Made by a program: the position numbers and the translations under genes
Notes under the pieces: model-generated
What the model saw: only the letters and a program-made list of their open reading frames with translations
What the model was told of the DNA's origin: nothing
The model's database searches: none
Part shown: in pieces, positions 52,833-61,198 of the stretch
Numbering within the stretch: position 1 is the first letter of the stretch
How the letters are laid out: each line of letters begins with the position of its first letter
NCBI GenBank assembly: GCA_944326695.1
Contig: CALVEZ010000003.1
Location: 62,001-126,000 of the forward strand
Source of the DNA: Candidatus Bilophila faecipullorum
GTDB taxonomy: Bacteria; Desulfobacterota; Desulfovibrionia; Desulfovibrionales; Desulfovibrionaceae
Direction of reading: 5' to 3'
Length of the DNA stretch: 64,000 nucleotides

Positions 52833-53400
52833 ACCCTCGCGCGCACCCCGCCGAGGCCTGCGAGAGAGCCCGGCCCACTTCGTCACTGGCCGATCCTCTC
52901 CCGCGACGGGCGAGGCTGGTGGTGCGCGGCGGCATGTGGCAGACGCTCACCGATCCCCTCGCGCGCCCGGGCGAGGCTCTTGCGGAACGTCCCGAAACCT
53001 CACTGCCAAGCCCACCCTCGCGCCCCGGGGGAGGCTGCGGGCATCTGGGCCTACGTCTTCCTCATACCCCCCATCGCGCGCCAAGACGAGACTTCAGCGG
53101 CAAGTCATCTCTTTTCCCTACGAGAAGCCCGCCCCATTGCGCTCAAGGGCAAGGCTCAGGCTTTTCGTGTACCAGCCGCATTCTGAACACTTCGCCCCTC
53201 CCGTACAGAGTACGAGGCCCTTATCCTGCAAGCAGGAGTCCTCGACCTTCTTCACCCTTCGCACACCGGACAAGAAAACACTCCCACCTTGCCCGGCGCG
53301 ACGATAAGGCCACCTCGCCAGTGGCGCGCAGGACAAGGCCCCGGCAACGCCCCGGCCTTCACCATCAGCTTGACTCGCCCGTCGCGCGCAGGACAAAGCC
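52833..53400 (+). repeat. Degenerate array of about ten units with 60-nt period
   Basis: In the first four units CCTC starts at 52835, 52895, 52957 and 53016, each paired with GAGG at 52853, 52912, 52973 and 53031 (for example CCTCGC...GCGAGG). Units two and three share CGATCC and GCGAGGCT ends. Farther right, two units starting at 53311 and 53371 agree at 25 of 30 positions at exactly 60 nt. Stretches between units are unrelated. This is the geometry of a 28-29 + 32 nt CRISPR array that has decayed; no cas genes or conserved repeat remain to prove it. The gap 52790-53750 has no supportable gene. Confidence 0.45.
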
Positions 53401-53761
53401 CGCATGGAGGCAAGGCCCCCATCTTGCCTCCGGCCTTCGGCGCAGGGGCCTTCCTCGCTTCTCTTCCGTTCCGAAAAGAACAAAGTCCACGCACTTCCAG
53501 CCGACACTTTGAGGCGGCGCCTTGTCGCACTCTTCCTCATCCTCCCTCTTTATTCCATATCACTTTGTTTTTACATGGATAGTCTCTTTTGGCTCTTCTT
53601 CCGTGACTGTATGGGAGTCCAGACACTTCCCTAGTCATGTCTGGAAAAGAAGACAGTTCTTCGTTTTTTCTTCTCCGGGGCCTTTCATCGTCCTCATTCT
53701 AATAGTGGTAAATCACTTAGAAAAAAGGTGACCCACCTTTTTAACGGATGCGCTGGTCCTG

Positions 53762-53777
53762 TGGCATGTCATTTGCT
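53762..53777 (+). promoter_or_regulatory. Sigma-54 promoter of tctABC
   Basis: TGGCATGTCATTTGCT fits TGGCAC-N5-TTGCW with exact GG-N10-GC spacing. The tctA start is 51 bp downstream. Confidence 0.85.
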
Positions 53778-53827
53778 AAAAAAAGAACAAGCCAAGCGAC
53801 ATCAGCCATACCGTAAAGGAGATTTCC

Positions 53828-55345
53828 GTGGAACAGTTCTTTGCCTATTTTCCGGCGGCTCTCTCATGGAGCAACCTCGCCGTGCTCGTGGCAGGCTCGG
53901 CGGGAGGGTTGTTCTTCGGAGCCATGCCCGGTCTCAGCCCGACCATGGCGGTGGCCCTTCTGGTGCCCTTCACCTTCTATCTGCCCCCGGCCACCAGCCT
54001 TATCCTGCTCGGTGCGGTCTATACCAGCGCTGTGGCGGGCGGCTCGATCTCGGCCATCCTGCTCAGCATTCCCGGCGCACCGTCGAGCATCGCCACCCTT
54101 TTCGACGGCGGTCCGATGGCCAAGAAGGGACGGGCGCAGGAGGCCCTCTATACCGTCTTCGTAAGCTCGCTCATCGGCGGCGTGTTCGGCGTGCTGGTGA
54201 TGATCCTGTTCTCGCCACCGATGGCGGAATTCGCCATGCGCTTCGGCCCCTCGGAACTCTTCTGGACGGCCGTTTTCGGCATCACGGTCATCACGGGTCT
54301 GTCTTCCGGGGCCATGCTCAAGGGTCTCTTCGGCGGGGCGCTCGGGATGCTCCTCTCGACCGTCGGCTACAGCACCCTGACCGGGGAACCGCGCTTCGTC
54401 ATCCATGAGGCGCTCAACGGGGGCATCGCCCTTGTGCCCGCGCTCATCGGCCTTTTCGCCGTGCCGCAGATCATCGATCTCATGGCCGAATCCCACATCT
54501 TCCTCGAAAAGCTGACCTTCAAGCCACAAAAGGGAATGCTTCGCCGCGTGGTGAAGGCGCACGGAAAGTACCTGCGCACGCTCACCATCGGCAGCATCCT
54601 CGGGACGATCATCGGGGCCATCCCCGGCGCGGGCGGGCAGGTGGCGGGGCTCATGTCCTACGACCAGACCAAGAAGTTCGACAAGAATCCCGACCGTTTC
54701 GGAACGGGCGATCCCGAAGGCGTCTGCGCGGCGGAGTGCGCCAACAACGCTACAGTAGCCCCGGCCATGATCCCTCTGCTCACCCTGAGCATCCCCGGCA
54801 GCCCCACGGCGGCGGTCCTGCTCGGCGGTCTGCTCATCCACGGCCTTTTCCCCGGCCCTGATCTGTTCACCGAAAAGGCCGACATCACCTATACCTTCAT
54901 CAGCGGCCTCCTGCTGGCCCAGTTCTTCATGTGCTTCTTCGGGCTGCTGGCCTCCCGTTATTCGCATCTCGTGGCCAACGCGCCGAACTACATCATGTTC
55001 GCCGCCGTCATGATCCTTTGCGTCTTCGGCTCCTACTGCGTGCAGAACAGCTACGAGGACGTACTCATCATGTTCATCCTCGGCGTGCTCATGTTCATTC
55101 TGGGGAAGTTCGGCTTTCCCAGCGCGCCCATCGTGCTCGGGATCATCCTCGGCCCCATCGCGGAAGAGAATTTCCTGCGCGGCAAGATGATCGCCGACAC
55201 CGACGTGGGGGTGTTCAACTACTTCTTCACGGGGAACCTCAACATCGCCCTCATTGTCCTGTGCCTGCTCTCCCTTTTCTGGGGCATCTACGGCGAAATC
55301 AAGTTCATGCGCAATCACGCCAGAAAGACCGCGGCCGCCAACTAG
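53828..55345 (+). CDS. Tripartite tricarboxylate transporter large membrane subunit (TctA)
   Basis: 505 residues from GTG 53828 with AAAGGAG upstream. About 12 membrane helices. The TctA signature GAMPGLSPTMAVALLVPFTF near residue 33 and its second-half equivalent IGAIPGAGGQVAGLMSY near 260 are intact, as are AGGSISAILLSIPGAPSS and TLSIPGSPTAAVLLGG. It forms the Na+- or H+-driven channel for a carboxylate delivered by TctC. In this cluster the carboxylate is most likely sulfoacetate or a related sulfonate. Confidence 0.93.
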   Translation: MEQFFAYFPAALSWSNLAVLVAGSAGGLFFGAMPGLSPTMAVALLVPFTFYLPPATSLILLGAVYTSAVAGGSISAILLSIPGAPSSIATLFDGGPMAKKGRAQEALYTVFVSSLIGGVFGVLVMILFSPPMAEFAMRFGPSELFWTAVFGITVITGLSSGAMLKGLFGGALGMLLSTVGYSTLTGEPRFVIHEALNGGIALVPALIGLFAVPQIIDLMAESHIFLEKLTFKPQKGMLRRVVKAHGKYLRTLTIGSILGTIIGAIPGAGGQVAGLMSYDQTKKFDKNPDRFGTGDPEGVCAAECANNATVAPAMIPLLTLSIPGSPTAAVLLGGLLIHGLFPGPDLFTEKADITYTFISGLLLAQFFMCFFGLLASRYSHLVANAPNYIMFAAVMILCVFGSYCVQNSYEDVLIMFILGVLMFILGKFGFPSAPIVLGIILGPIAEENFLRGKMIADTDVGVFNYFFTGNLNIALIVLCLLSLFWGIYGEIKFMRNHARKTAAAN

Positions 55346-55357
55346 CAGGAGTCGTCC

Positions 55358-55813
55358 ATGTTGTACAGGGAATTCATAAGCGCTCTGGTCATGACCGCGA
55401 TCATCGTCGGCTTCGCCATCCCGCTGACCCAGCTTAGCGGCGAATCGCAGATCGTCCCCCTGCTCCTGCTGGTATGCATGGGCGTCTTCAACGTAGGTCA
55501 ATACATCCTGGCGGCCCTACGATACAGGGGACGGCTGGACACGAAGCTGAGCATCAAGGGCTATCCCCTGCGGCGCGTGCTCGCCCTTTTCATCCTGACC
55601 GTGGCCTATCTGCTCACGCTGCAAGAAGTCGGCTTCTACCCCGGCTCGCTCCTCTACTTCATCCTCGCTACGCTCATTGCGCAGCCCATGAAGCTGACCC
55701 CGAGCCTCATCGCCAAGCGCGCGGCAATCTGCTTTGCCTGCATCGCCTTCCTCTACTGCCTGTTCACCGTCCTGCTGGCCGTCCAGATTCCCAAGGGTTT
55801 CCTCGGCATCTGA
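55358..55813 (+). CDS. Tripartite tricarboxylate transporter small membrane subunit (TctB)
   Basis: 151 residues with four membrane helices (FISALVMTAIIVGFAIPL, VPLLLLVCMGVFNVGQYIL, LALFILTVAYLLTL, ICFACIAFLYCLFTVLLAV), the TctB fold. It lies 12 bp after tctA and 41 bp before tctC, so the three form one operon. AGGAG precedes ATG 55358. Confidence 0.9.
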   Translation: MLYREFISALVMTAIIVGFAIPLTQLSGESQIVPLLLLVCMGVFNVGQYILAALRYRGRLDTKLSIKGYPLRRVLALFILTVAYLLTLQEVGFYPGSLLYFILATLIAQPMKLTPSLIAKRAAICFACIAFLYCLFTVLLAVQIPKGFLGI

Positions 55814-55854
55814 CGCCTGCCCATACCAAACAACCAACCGTTTCGGGAGGAACC

Positions 55855-56826
55855 ATGAAACGCCTTCTCTCCGCCCTCTTCTCCGCCGCCCTGCTCTTCG
55901 CGGCCCTGCCCGCCAAGGCCGAAAATCCCGCCGATTCCTACCCTTCCGGCCCCATCAGCCTTGTGGTCTGCTACACGCCCGGCGGCGCCACTGATTTGCA
56001 GGCTCGCCTTTCCGCCCTCGTCGCGCAGGACAAGAAATATTTCGGCCAGCCCATCGTCATCCTCAACAAGCCCGGTGCGGGCGGCATGACCGGCTGGAAC
56101 TGGATCATGGAGCGCGGCAGCAAGGACGGCCTGACCATGACCGCCTACAACATGCCTCACTTCATCGCCCAGTCCATCGTCAACAAAACCAAGTTCAGCG
56201 TGGACACCTTCGAGCCGCTGGGCAACTGGGGCGCTGACCCGGCCGTCCTCATCGTTCCCAAGAACAGCAAGTTCAAGAGCGTGGCCGAGCTGATGGCCTT
56301 CGCCAAGGAAAACCCCGGCAAGGTCACCATCAACGGCGCCGGCCTCTATGTGGGCCACCACATCGCCACCTTGCAGCTCCAGAAGGCCACGGGCGTCAAG
56401 ATGAGCTACATCCCCGAAAAGGGCGGCACGGAAGCCATCCAGAACGTGCTGAGCGGCAAGGTCATGGCCGGTTTCAACAACCTCGCGGACGTCTACCGCT
56501 CGCAGGATCGCCTGACCATCCTCGCCATTGCGGACGTGAAGCGTCATGAATACCTCCCTGACGTGCCCACGCTGAAGGAACTGGGCTACGACGTGGACGA
56601 CGCCAGCGTGAATTTCCGCGGCTACGCCCTGCCCAAGGGCGTCGATCCGGCCATCGTGGACAAGGCCGCCAAGATCGTGCCCGTCATGTTCAACGATCCC
56701 GAAGTGGTCAAGCGCATGAAGGACAGCGGCAGCCCCATGCTCGTCCTTGACCGCGCGCAGGTTCAGGAAATGTTCCACAAGAAGCACGAAACCCTGAAGG
56801 CCCTCCTTGAGGACCTGCGCAAGTAG
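55855..56826 (+). CDS. Tripartite tricarboxylate transporter binding protein (TctC)
   Basis: 323 residues with a Sec signal (MKRLLSALFSAALLFAALPAKA). The Bug/TctC family pattern is evident in SYPSGPISLVVCYTPGGATD, VILNKPGAGGMTGWNWIMERG, VTINGAGLYVGHHIATLQL and EYLPDVPTLKELGYD. It captures the carboxylate in the periplasm and presents it to TctA-TctB. GGGAGG precedes ATG 55855. Strong terminator downstream. Confidence 0.93.
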   Translation: MKRLLSALFSAALLFAALPAKAENPADSYPSGPISLVVCYTPGGATDLQARLSALVAQDKKYFGQPIVILNKPGAGGMTGWNWIMERGSKDGLTMTAYNMPHFIAQSIVNKTKFSVDTFEPLGNWGADPAVLIVPKNSKFKSVAELMAFAKENPGKVTINGAGLYVGHHIATLQLQKATGVKMSYIPEKGGTEAIQNVLSGKVMAGFNNLADVYRSQDRLTILAIADVKRHEYLPDVPTLKELGYDVDDASVNFRGYALPKGVDPAIVDKAAKIVPVMFNDPEVVKRMKDSGSPMLVLDRAQVQEMFHKKHETLKALLEDLRK

Positions 56827-56846
56827 CACCATCCTAGTCCCCCAGA

Positions 56847-56895
56847 AGCCCCACCCGGAGAGGACCCCCATCTTCCCCGGGCGGGGCTCTTGTTT
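56847..56895 (+). terminator. Terminator of tctABC
   Basis: AGCCCC-A-CCCGG pairs with CCGGG-C-GGGGCT, then CTTGTTT, 20 bp after the tctC stop. The following 56896-57237 is pyrimidine-rich and contains no gene. Confidence 0.7.
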
Positions 56896-57237
56896 CCTCC
56901 AGCAGCCCCGCCTTTCCCCCACCTCTCCGTTTCCTCCCCCACCTCCGCCTTGCACGTGCGCCGCCCGACGTTTCAGCCGTAAGCCGCGGGCTCTTTTCTA
57001 TGCCCCCCAAAAAACCACGTGAGCTTTTCCCTCCCCGTCCTCCTTTCCGGCCCCCTCCTCTTTTCCATAAACCGCCAAAGCGTCTGGAAAACCGGACAGA
57101 CAGGCAGACATGTCTTTCTTTTTCGACACTCGGAGGCGAGCGGCAGATCAGGCCACCCCTCCTCATTTACCTCTAACATACTGTCTACATAAACTTTATT
57201 CTCATTTCTCCTTGGCCTCCCGGCTTTCACCTTCTTC

Positions 57238-57253
57238 CGGCACGCTCTGTGCT
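57238..57253 (+). promoter_or_regulatory. Sigma-54 promoter of sauS
   Basis: CGGCACGCTCTGTGCT keeps GGCACG and the GC of the -12 at exact spacing. ATG is 89 bp downstream. Confidence 0.75.
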
Positions 57254-57342
57254 ATGTGAAAAGGTGAACGAAGTATCGCAACCCCTCAGACGCCCGGCCA
57301 CGCCGGATCACTCTGAATAGCCAGTTTCTAAAGGAGTTTTGC

Positions 57343-58737
57343 ATGAAAACCGTCAGCGAACAGATGGAGTTGGCGCGTAAAGCGCAAGAGGCCGTCAACG
57401 AATACACGCAAGAGCAGATTGACGAGATTTGCCTTGCCATCGGCTGGGAAGTCTATGAGGACGCCAACATTGCGAAACTGGCGAAGATGGCCGTTGAAGA
57501 AACCGGTTTCGGCAACGTCGAAAGCAAGATCATCAAGCACAAGCGCAAGGTCGGCGGCGTGTTGCATGACGTCAAGGGCGCGAAGAGCGTGGGGCTCATC
57601 GAACGCGACGAACAAAACGGCATTTCCAAGTATGCCAAGCCTGTGGGCGTGGTCTGCGCCATCCTTCCGGCGACCAACCCCACCGCCACGTGCGGCGGCA
57701 AGGCCATCGGCATTCTCAAGGGGCGCAATGCGGTCATCTTCAAGCCCAGTTCCCGCGCCCTCAAGTGCACCACCGAGGCCGTCAACATGATGCGGGCGGG
57801 CCTGCGCAAGGTCGGGGCTCCCGAAGACCTCATTCAGGTGCTCGAAGACCCGAGCCGCGAGGCCATTACCGAACTCATGAAGGTTTCCGATCTCATCGTC
57901 GCCACGGGCAGCGGGCAGGTGGTACGCGCGGCCTACTCCAGCGGCACCCCGGCCTACGGCGTCGGGCAGGGCAACGCCTGCGCCATCATCGCGGAAGACG
58001 CCGACGTCGCGGAAGCGGCCAAGCTCATCTGCGGCAGCAAGCTTTTCGACTACGCCACCTCCTGCTCGTCGGAGAACGCGGTCATCCCGGTCGAAGCCGT
58101 CTATGATCAGTTCATGGCCGAAATGCAGAAGAACGGCTGCTATCTCGTCACCGGTGAAGATCGCGAAAAGCTCAAGAATCACATGTGGAAGCTCAACGCC
58201 AAGGGCAAGGTGGCGCTCAACCCCGACATCATCGCCAAGTCCGCCCAGGTCATCGCGGACGGCGCGGGCATCAGCATCCCCGCAGGCACGGACATCCTCC
58301 TTGTGGAAGGCATGGAGCCCATCCTCGGCGACAAGTTCCACGACGAGAAGATTTCCCCGGTGCTGACCGTCTACAAGGCCAAGGACTTCATGGACGCCTA
58401 TCGCATCCTCGTGGAGCTGACCACCCTCGTGGGGCGCGGCCACTCCTGCGGCATCCATACCTACAAGCGCGAGTACATTGACTATCTCGGCCAGCACATG
58501 AAGTCCTCCCGCGTGACCGTGCGCCAGTCCATGAGCGCGGGCAACGGCGGCCATCCCTTCAACCGGATGCCCTCCACCGCCACCCTCGGCTGCGGCACGT
58601 GGGGCGGCAACAGCACCACCGAAAACGTCCACTGGCGGCACTTCATCAACGTGACGTGGGTCAACGAGCCCGTCGAGCCCTGGACCTTCACCGACGAGGA
58701 CATGTGGGGCGATTTCTGGAAGAAGTACGGGAAGTAA
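57343..58737 (+). CDS. sauS: Sulfoacetaldehyde dehydrogenase (CoA-acylating)
   Basis: 464-residue CoA-dependent aldehyde dehydrogenase. The nucleophilic Cys is in FDYATSCSSENAVI near residue 246; NAD-site blocks VGVVCAILPATNPTATCGG and LIVATGSGQVVRAAYSSGTPAYGVG are intact; no alcohol dehydrogenase domain is attached. Immediate company with SauC and SauD identifies it as SauS: it interconverts sulfoacetyl-CoA and sulfoacetaldehyde, probably in the reductive direction here, feeding isethionate formation and sulfite release by enzymes encoded elsewhere. TAAAGGAG precedes ATG 57343; a sigma-54 promoter lies upstream and a long gene-end hairpin downstream. Confidence 0.85.
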   Translation: MKTVSEQMELARKAQEAVNEYTQEQIDEICLAIGWEVYEDANIAKLAKMAVEETGFGNVESKIIKHKRKVGGVLHDVKGAKSVGLIERDEQNGISKYAKPVGVVCAILPATNPTATCGGKAIGILKGRNAVIFKPSSRALKCTTEAVNMMRAGLRKVGAPEDLIQVLEDPSREAITELMKVSDLIVATGSGQVVRAAYSSGTPAYGVGQGNACAIIAEDADVAEAAKLICGSKLFDYATSCSSENAVIPVEAVYDQFMAEMQKNGCYLVTGEDREKLKNHMWKLNAKGKVALNPDIIAKSAQVIADGAGISIPAGTDILLVEGMEPILGDKFHDEKISPVLTVYKAKDFMDAYRILVELTTLVGRGHSCGIHTYKREYIDYLGQHMKSSRVTVRQSMSAGNGGHPFNRMPSTATLGCGTWGGNSTTENVHWRHFINVTWVNEPVEPWTFTDEDMWGDFWKKYGK

Positions 58738-58758
58738 CAAGGTAAGGGGCAAGGCACC

Positions 58759-58853
58759 GGGGGAAGGGAGAAGGACCCCTTCTGAAGAAGGGCTTCCTTC
58801 TCCCTTCCCCCAGACCCCCATCCCTCATCCTCCCAAGACTTTCGACTTTATCG
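58759..58853 (+). repeat. Dispersed repeat A: gene-end hairpin with tail (second copy)
   Basis: Outer 17-bp arms (58759-58775 and 58795-58811; GGGGGAAGGGAGAAGGA), an inner CCCTTCT/AGAAGGG stem, a pyrimidine linker and TTCGACTTTATCGAA. Same build and same position relative to its gene as the element at 13064-13162. Confidence 0.75.
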
Positions 58854-58997
58854 AATCCCTGTTCGTCATTTTTTCAAATCAACCCCAAACGGGGAAGCCG
58901 CGCGGCGGCTTTCCCGAAAAGCTCAAACAAAGAGAAATGCCCGTCCCCCGCAACGCCGCACCCTTCGCCACAGGGAGCGCCGCGGCAGCGAGGGGGT

Positions 58998-59048
58998 CCG
59001 GGGGGCATCATGCCCCCCGGCGGGGGTCAAGGGGGCGGCGCCCCCTTG
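58998..59048 (+). repeat. Two tandem G/C hairpins just upstream of sauC
   Basis: CCGGGGGGCAT/ATGCCCCCCGG (58998-59020) followed by CAAGGGGGC/GCCCCCTTG (59028-59048). They end 33 bp before the sauC start and could attenuate read-through from sauS or stabilise a processed mRNA end. Confidence 0.65.
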
Positions 59049-59081
59049 CCGCCGGAGGCGTCCTCTCCACGAGGAGTTGCC

Positions 59082-60206
59082 ATGAAACTGTTTGAATATC
59101 AGGCCAAGGAAGCCTTCCGCGACAAAGGCATCCCCACCCCGAGGGGCGTGCTGGCGCGCGGCATGGACGAAATGGACGGCGCGCTCGCGGAAATCGGCTT
59201 CCCCTGCGTGCTCAAGTCGCAGGTGCTGCGCGGCGGGCGCGGCAAGGCCGGGCTCATCAAAGTCGTCAAGGACGCCGAAAGTGCCAGGGCCACGGCCAAG
59301 GCCCTCTTCGAGTCCGAGCACAACGTCCGTATGCTGCTCGTCGAAGAAGCCGTGGACATCGAGCGGGAAATCTACCTCTCCGTGACCGTGGACCCGGTGG
59401 AATCCAAGGCCATGCTCATCGGCTGCGCCGAGGGCGGCGTGGAAATCGAAAAGCTCGCCGCCACCGAACCCGACAAGATCGTCACCGTGCGCGTGGACCT
59501 TGCGGAAGGACTCGGCGGCTACCACGTCAACAACCTCATCTACGGCATGGGGCTCTCGGGCGACCTCGGCAAGCAGGTCGGCGCTGTAGTGCGCGGCCTC
59601 TTCAAGACCTTCCGCGCCTACGACGCCCAGCTCGCGGAAATCAACCCGCTCTTCATCACCAGGGACGGCAAGGCCATCGCGGGCGACGGCAAGCTCATCA
59701 TCGACGACAACTCCGTGTGGCGGCAGCCGCACTATCCGCTGACCAACGACTATTTCGATTCGGAAGTCGAATACGAGGCGGCTCAGGAAGGCATCCCCTA
59801 CCTCCAGTTCAACGGGGACATCGCGCTCATGTGCGCGGGCGCGGGCCTGACCACCACCGTCTTCGACCTCATCAACGACGAGGGCGGCAAGCCGGCCACC
59901 TATGTGGAATTCGGCGGGGCCAACTACACCAAGGCCGTGCGCACGATGGAACTTTGCCTGAAGACGCCCAGCAAGGTCATCCTCGTGGTCACCTTCGGAA
60001 CCATCGCGCGGGCCGACGTCATGGCTCAGGGGCTGGTGGAGGCCATCAAGGTTCACCAGCCGAAACAGCCCATCGTTACCTGCATCCGGGGTACCAATGA
60101 AGAGGAAGCCTTCGCCATCCTGCGCGACGCCGGGCTCGAACCGTTGACCAATACCGAAGAAGCCGTGCGGCGGGCTGTGGACATCGCCGCCGGGAGGGTT
60201 TCATGA
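59082..60206 (+). CDS. sauC: ADP-forming sulfoacetate-CoA ligase, ATP-grasp (beta) subunit
   Basis: 374-residue homologue of the succinyl-CoA synthetase beta chain. ATP-grasp start MKLFEYQAKEAFRDKGIPTPRG, nucleotide loop KSQVLRGGRGKAGLIKVVKD, metal-binding AEINPLFI and the CoA-ligase domain GAGLTTTVFDLINDEGGKPATYVEFGG are present. Sequence departs from SucC, and the neighbours are SauS and a sulfonate transporter rather than TCA genes, so the likely substrate is sulfoacetate, made into sulfoacetyl-CoA. GAGGAG precedes ATG 59082. It overlaps sauD by ATGA. Confidence 0.82.
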   Translation: MKLFEYQAKEAFRDKGIPTPRGVLARGMDEMDGALAEIGFPCVLKSQVLRGGRGKAGLIKVVKDAESARATAKALFESEHNVRMLLVEEAVDIEREIYLSVTVDPVESKAMLIGCAEGGVEIEKLAATEPDKIVTVRVDLAEGLGGYHVNNLIYGMGLSGDLGKQVGAVVRGLFKTFRAYDAQLAEINPLFITRDGKAIAGDGKLIIDDNSVWRQPHYPLTNDYFDSEVEYEAAQEGIPYLQFNGDIALMCAGAGLTTTVFDLINDEGGKPATYVEFGGANYTKAVRTMELCLKTPSKVILVVTFGTIARADVMAQGLVEAIKVHQPKQPIVTCIRGTNEEEAFAILRDAGLEPLTNTEEAVRRAVDIAAGRVS

Positions 60207-61084
60207 GCATTTTCATCCATAAGGACTCGCGCGTCGTCGTGCAGGGCGTCACCGGCAAAGAGGGCGCGTTCTGGGCCAAACACATGAAGGACATGGGCAC
60301 GCAGGTCGTCTTCGGCGTCACCCCCGGCAAGGAAGGGCAGGACGTGGACGGCATCCCGGTCTATCACAGCGTCCGCCGGGGCCTGAAGGACCACCCCGCC
60401 GACGTCGCCATGCTCTTTGTGCCTCCCAAGTTCACCAAGGACGCCGTCTTCGAGGCCCTCGACGCGGGCATCCGCAAAATCTGCACCATCGCGGACGGTA
60501 TCCCGCTGCATGAGGCCATCCAGATACGGCGCGCGGCCCTGTCGTGCGGGGCAATGGTCGTCGGCGGCAACACCTCGGGCATCATTTCCGTGGGCGAAGC
60601 CATGCTCGGCACCATTCCCTATTGGATCGACCGCGTGTATAAGAAGGGCCACGTCGGGGTCATGACCCGCAGCGGCTCGCTCACCAACGAAGTCACCGCC
60701 GAGATCGTCAAGGGCGGCTTCGGCGTCACGACGCTCATCGGCGTAGGCGGCGACCCGGTGCCCGGCACCCGCTTCGCGGAACTCCTCCCGCTCTATGAGG
60801 CCGACCCGGACACGCACGCCGTGGTGATCATCGGGGAACTCGGCGGCACGATGGAAGAGGAAGTCGCCGAAGCGATGGAAGCCAAGGTCTTCACCAAGCC
60901 CCTCGTCGCCTTCATGGGCGGCCGCACGGCCCCGGAAGGCAAACGCATGGGACACGCCGGGGCCATCGTCACCGGCGGGCGCGGCACGGTGAAGGGCAAG
61001 ACCGAAGCCATCGTGAAGGCGGGCGGCAAGGTCGCCAAACGCCCGAGCGAAGTGGGTTCCCTCTTGAAGGACTTCCTCGGCTGA
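60203..61084 (+). CDS. sauD: ADP-forming sulfoacetate-CoA ligase, CoA-binding (alpha) subunit
   Basis: 293-residue homologue of the succinyl-CoA synthetase alpha chain. CoA-binding Rossmann start VVVQGVTGKEGAFWAKHM, the conserved VGGNTSGIIS and GVMTRSGSLTNEV loops, and the phosphohistidine motif KRMGHAGAIVTGG near residue 252. Together with SauC it forms sulfoacetyl-CoA at the cost of one ATP. Translationally coupled to sauC. Confidence 0.82.
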   Translation: MSIFIHKDSRVVVQGVTGKEGAFWAKHMKDMGTQVVFGVTPGKEGQDVDGIPVYHSVRRGLKDHPADVAMLFVPPKFTKDAVFEALDAGIRKICTIADGIPLHEAIQIRRAALSCGAMVVGGNTSGIISVGEAMLGTIPYWIDRVYKKGHVGVMTRSGSLTNEVTAEIVKGGFGVTTLIGVGGDPVPGTRFAELLPLYEADPDTHAVVIIGELGGTMEEEVAEAMEAKVFTKPLVAFMGGRTAPEGKRMGHAGAIVTGGRGTVKGKTEAIVKAGGKVAKRPSEVGSLLKDFLG

Positions 61085-61090
61085 TTCTTC

Positions 61091-61112
61091 GGGGAGCGCG
61101 TCGGCGCTCCCC
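61091..61112 (+). terminator. Hairpin after sauD
   Basis: Perfect 9-bp GGGGAGCGC/GCGCTCCCC stem with a GTCG loop, 6 bp after the stop. No T-tract. Confidence 0.65.
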
Positions 61113-61198
61113 CCTCCGGCCCCTGCGAAAGAGCGCCTTTCCGTTCCGCGCCCCGCAGGGGCCCTTCCGTCCGACGAAACATTACAGGGAGAGGTATT

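Noticed and set aside
52833..53400. Functional CRISPR array
   Set aside because: Units are too divergent, no leader or cas genes are visible; only a relic hypothesis is kept.
53118..53540. 140-codon minus-strand frame with a 20-residue period
   Set aside because: The period comes from the 60-nt DNA array; both strands are open, so coding is not supported.
59082..61084. TCA-cycle succinyl-CoA synthetase sucCD
   Set aside because: Domain match is real, but the sequence is divergent and the neighbours are sulfonate genes; sulfoacetate ligation explains the context better.
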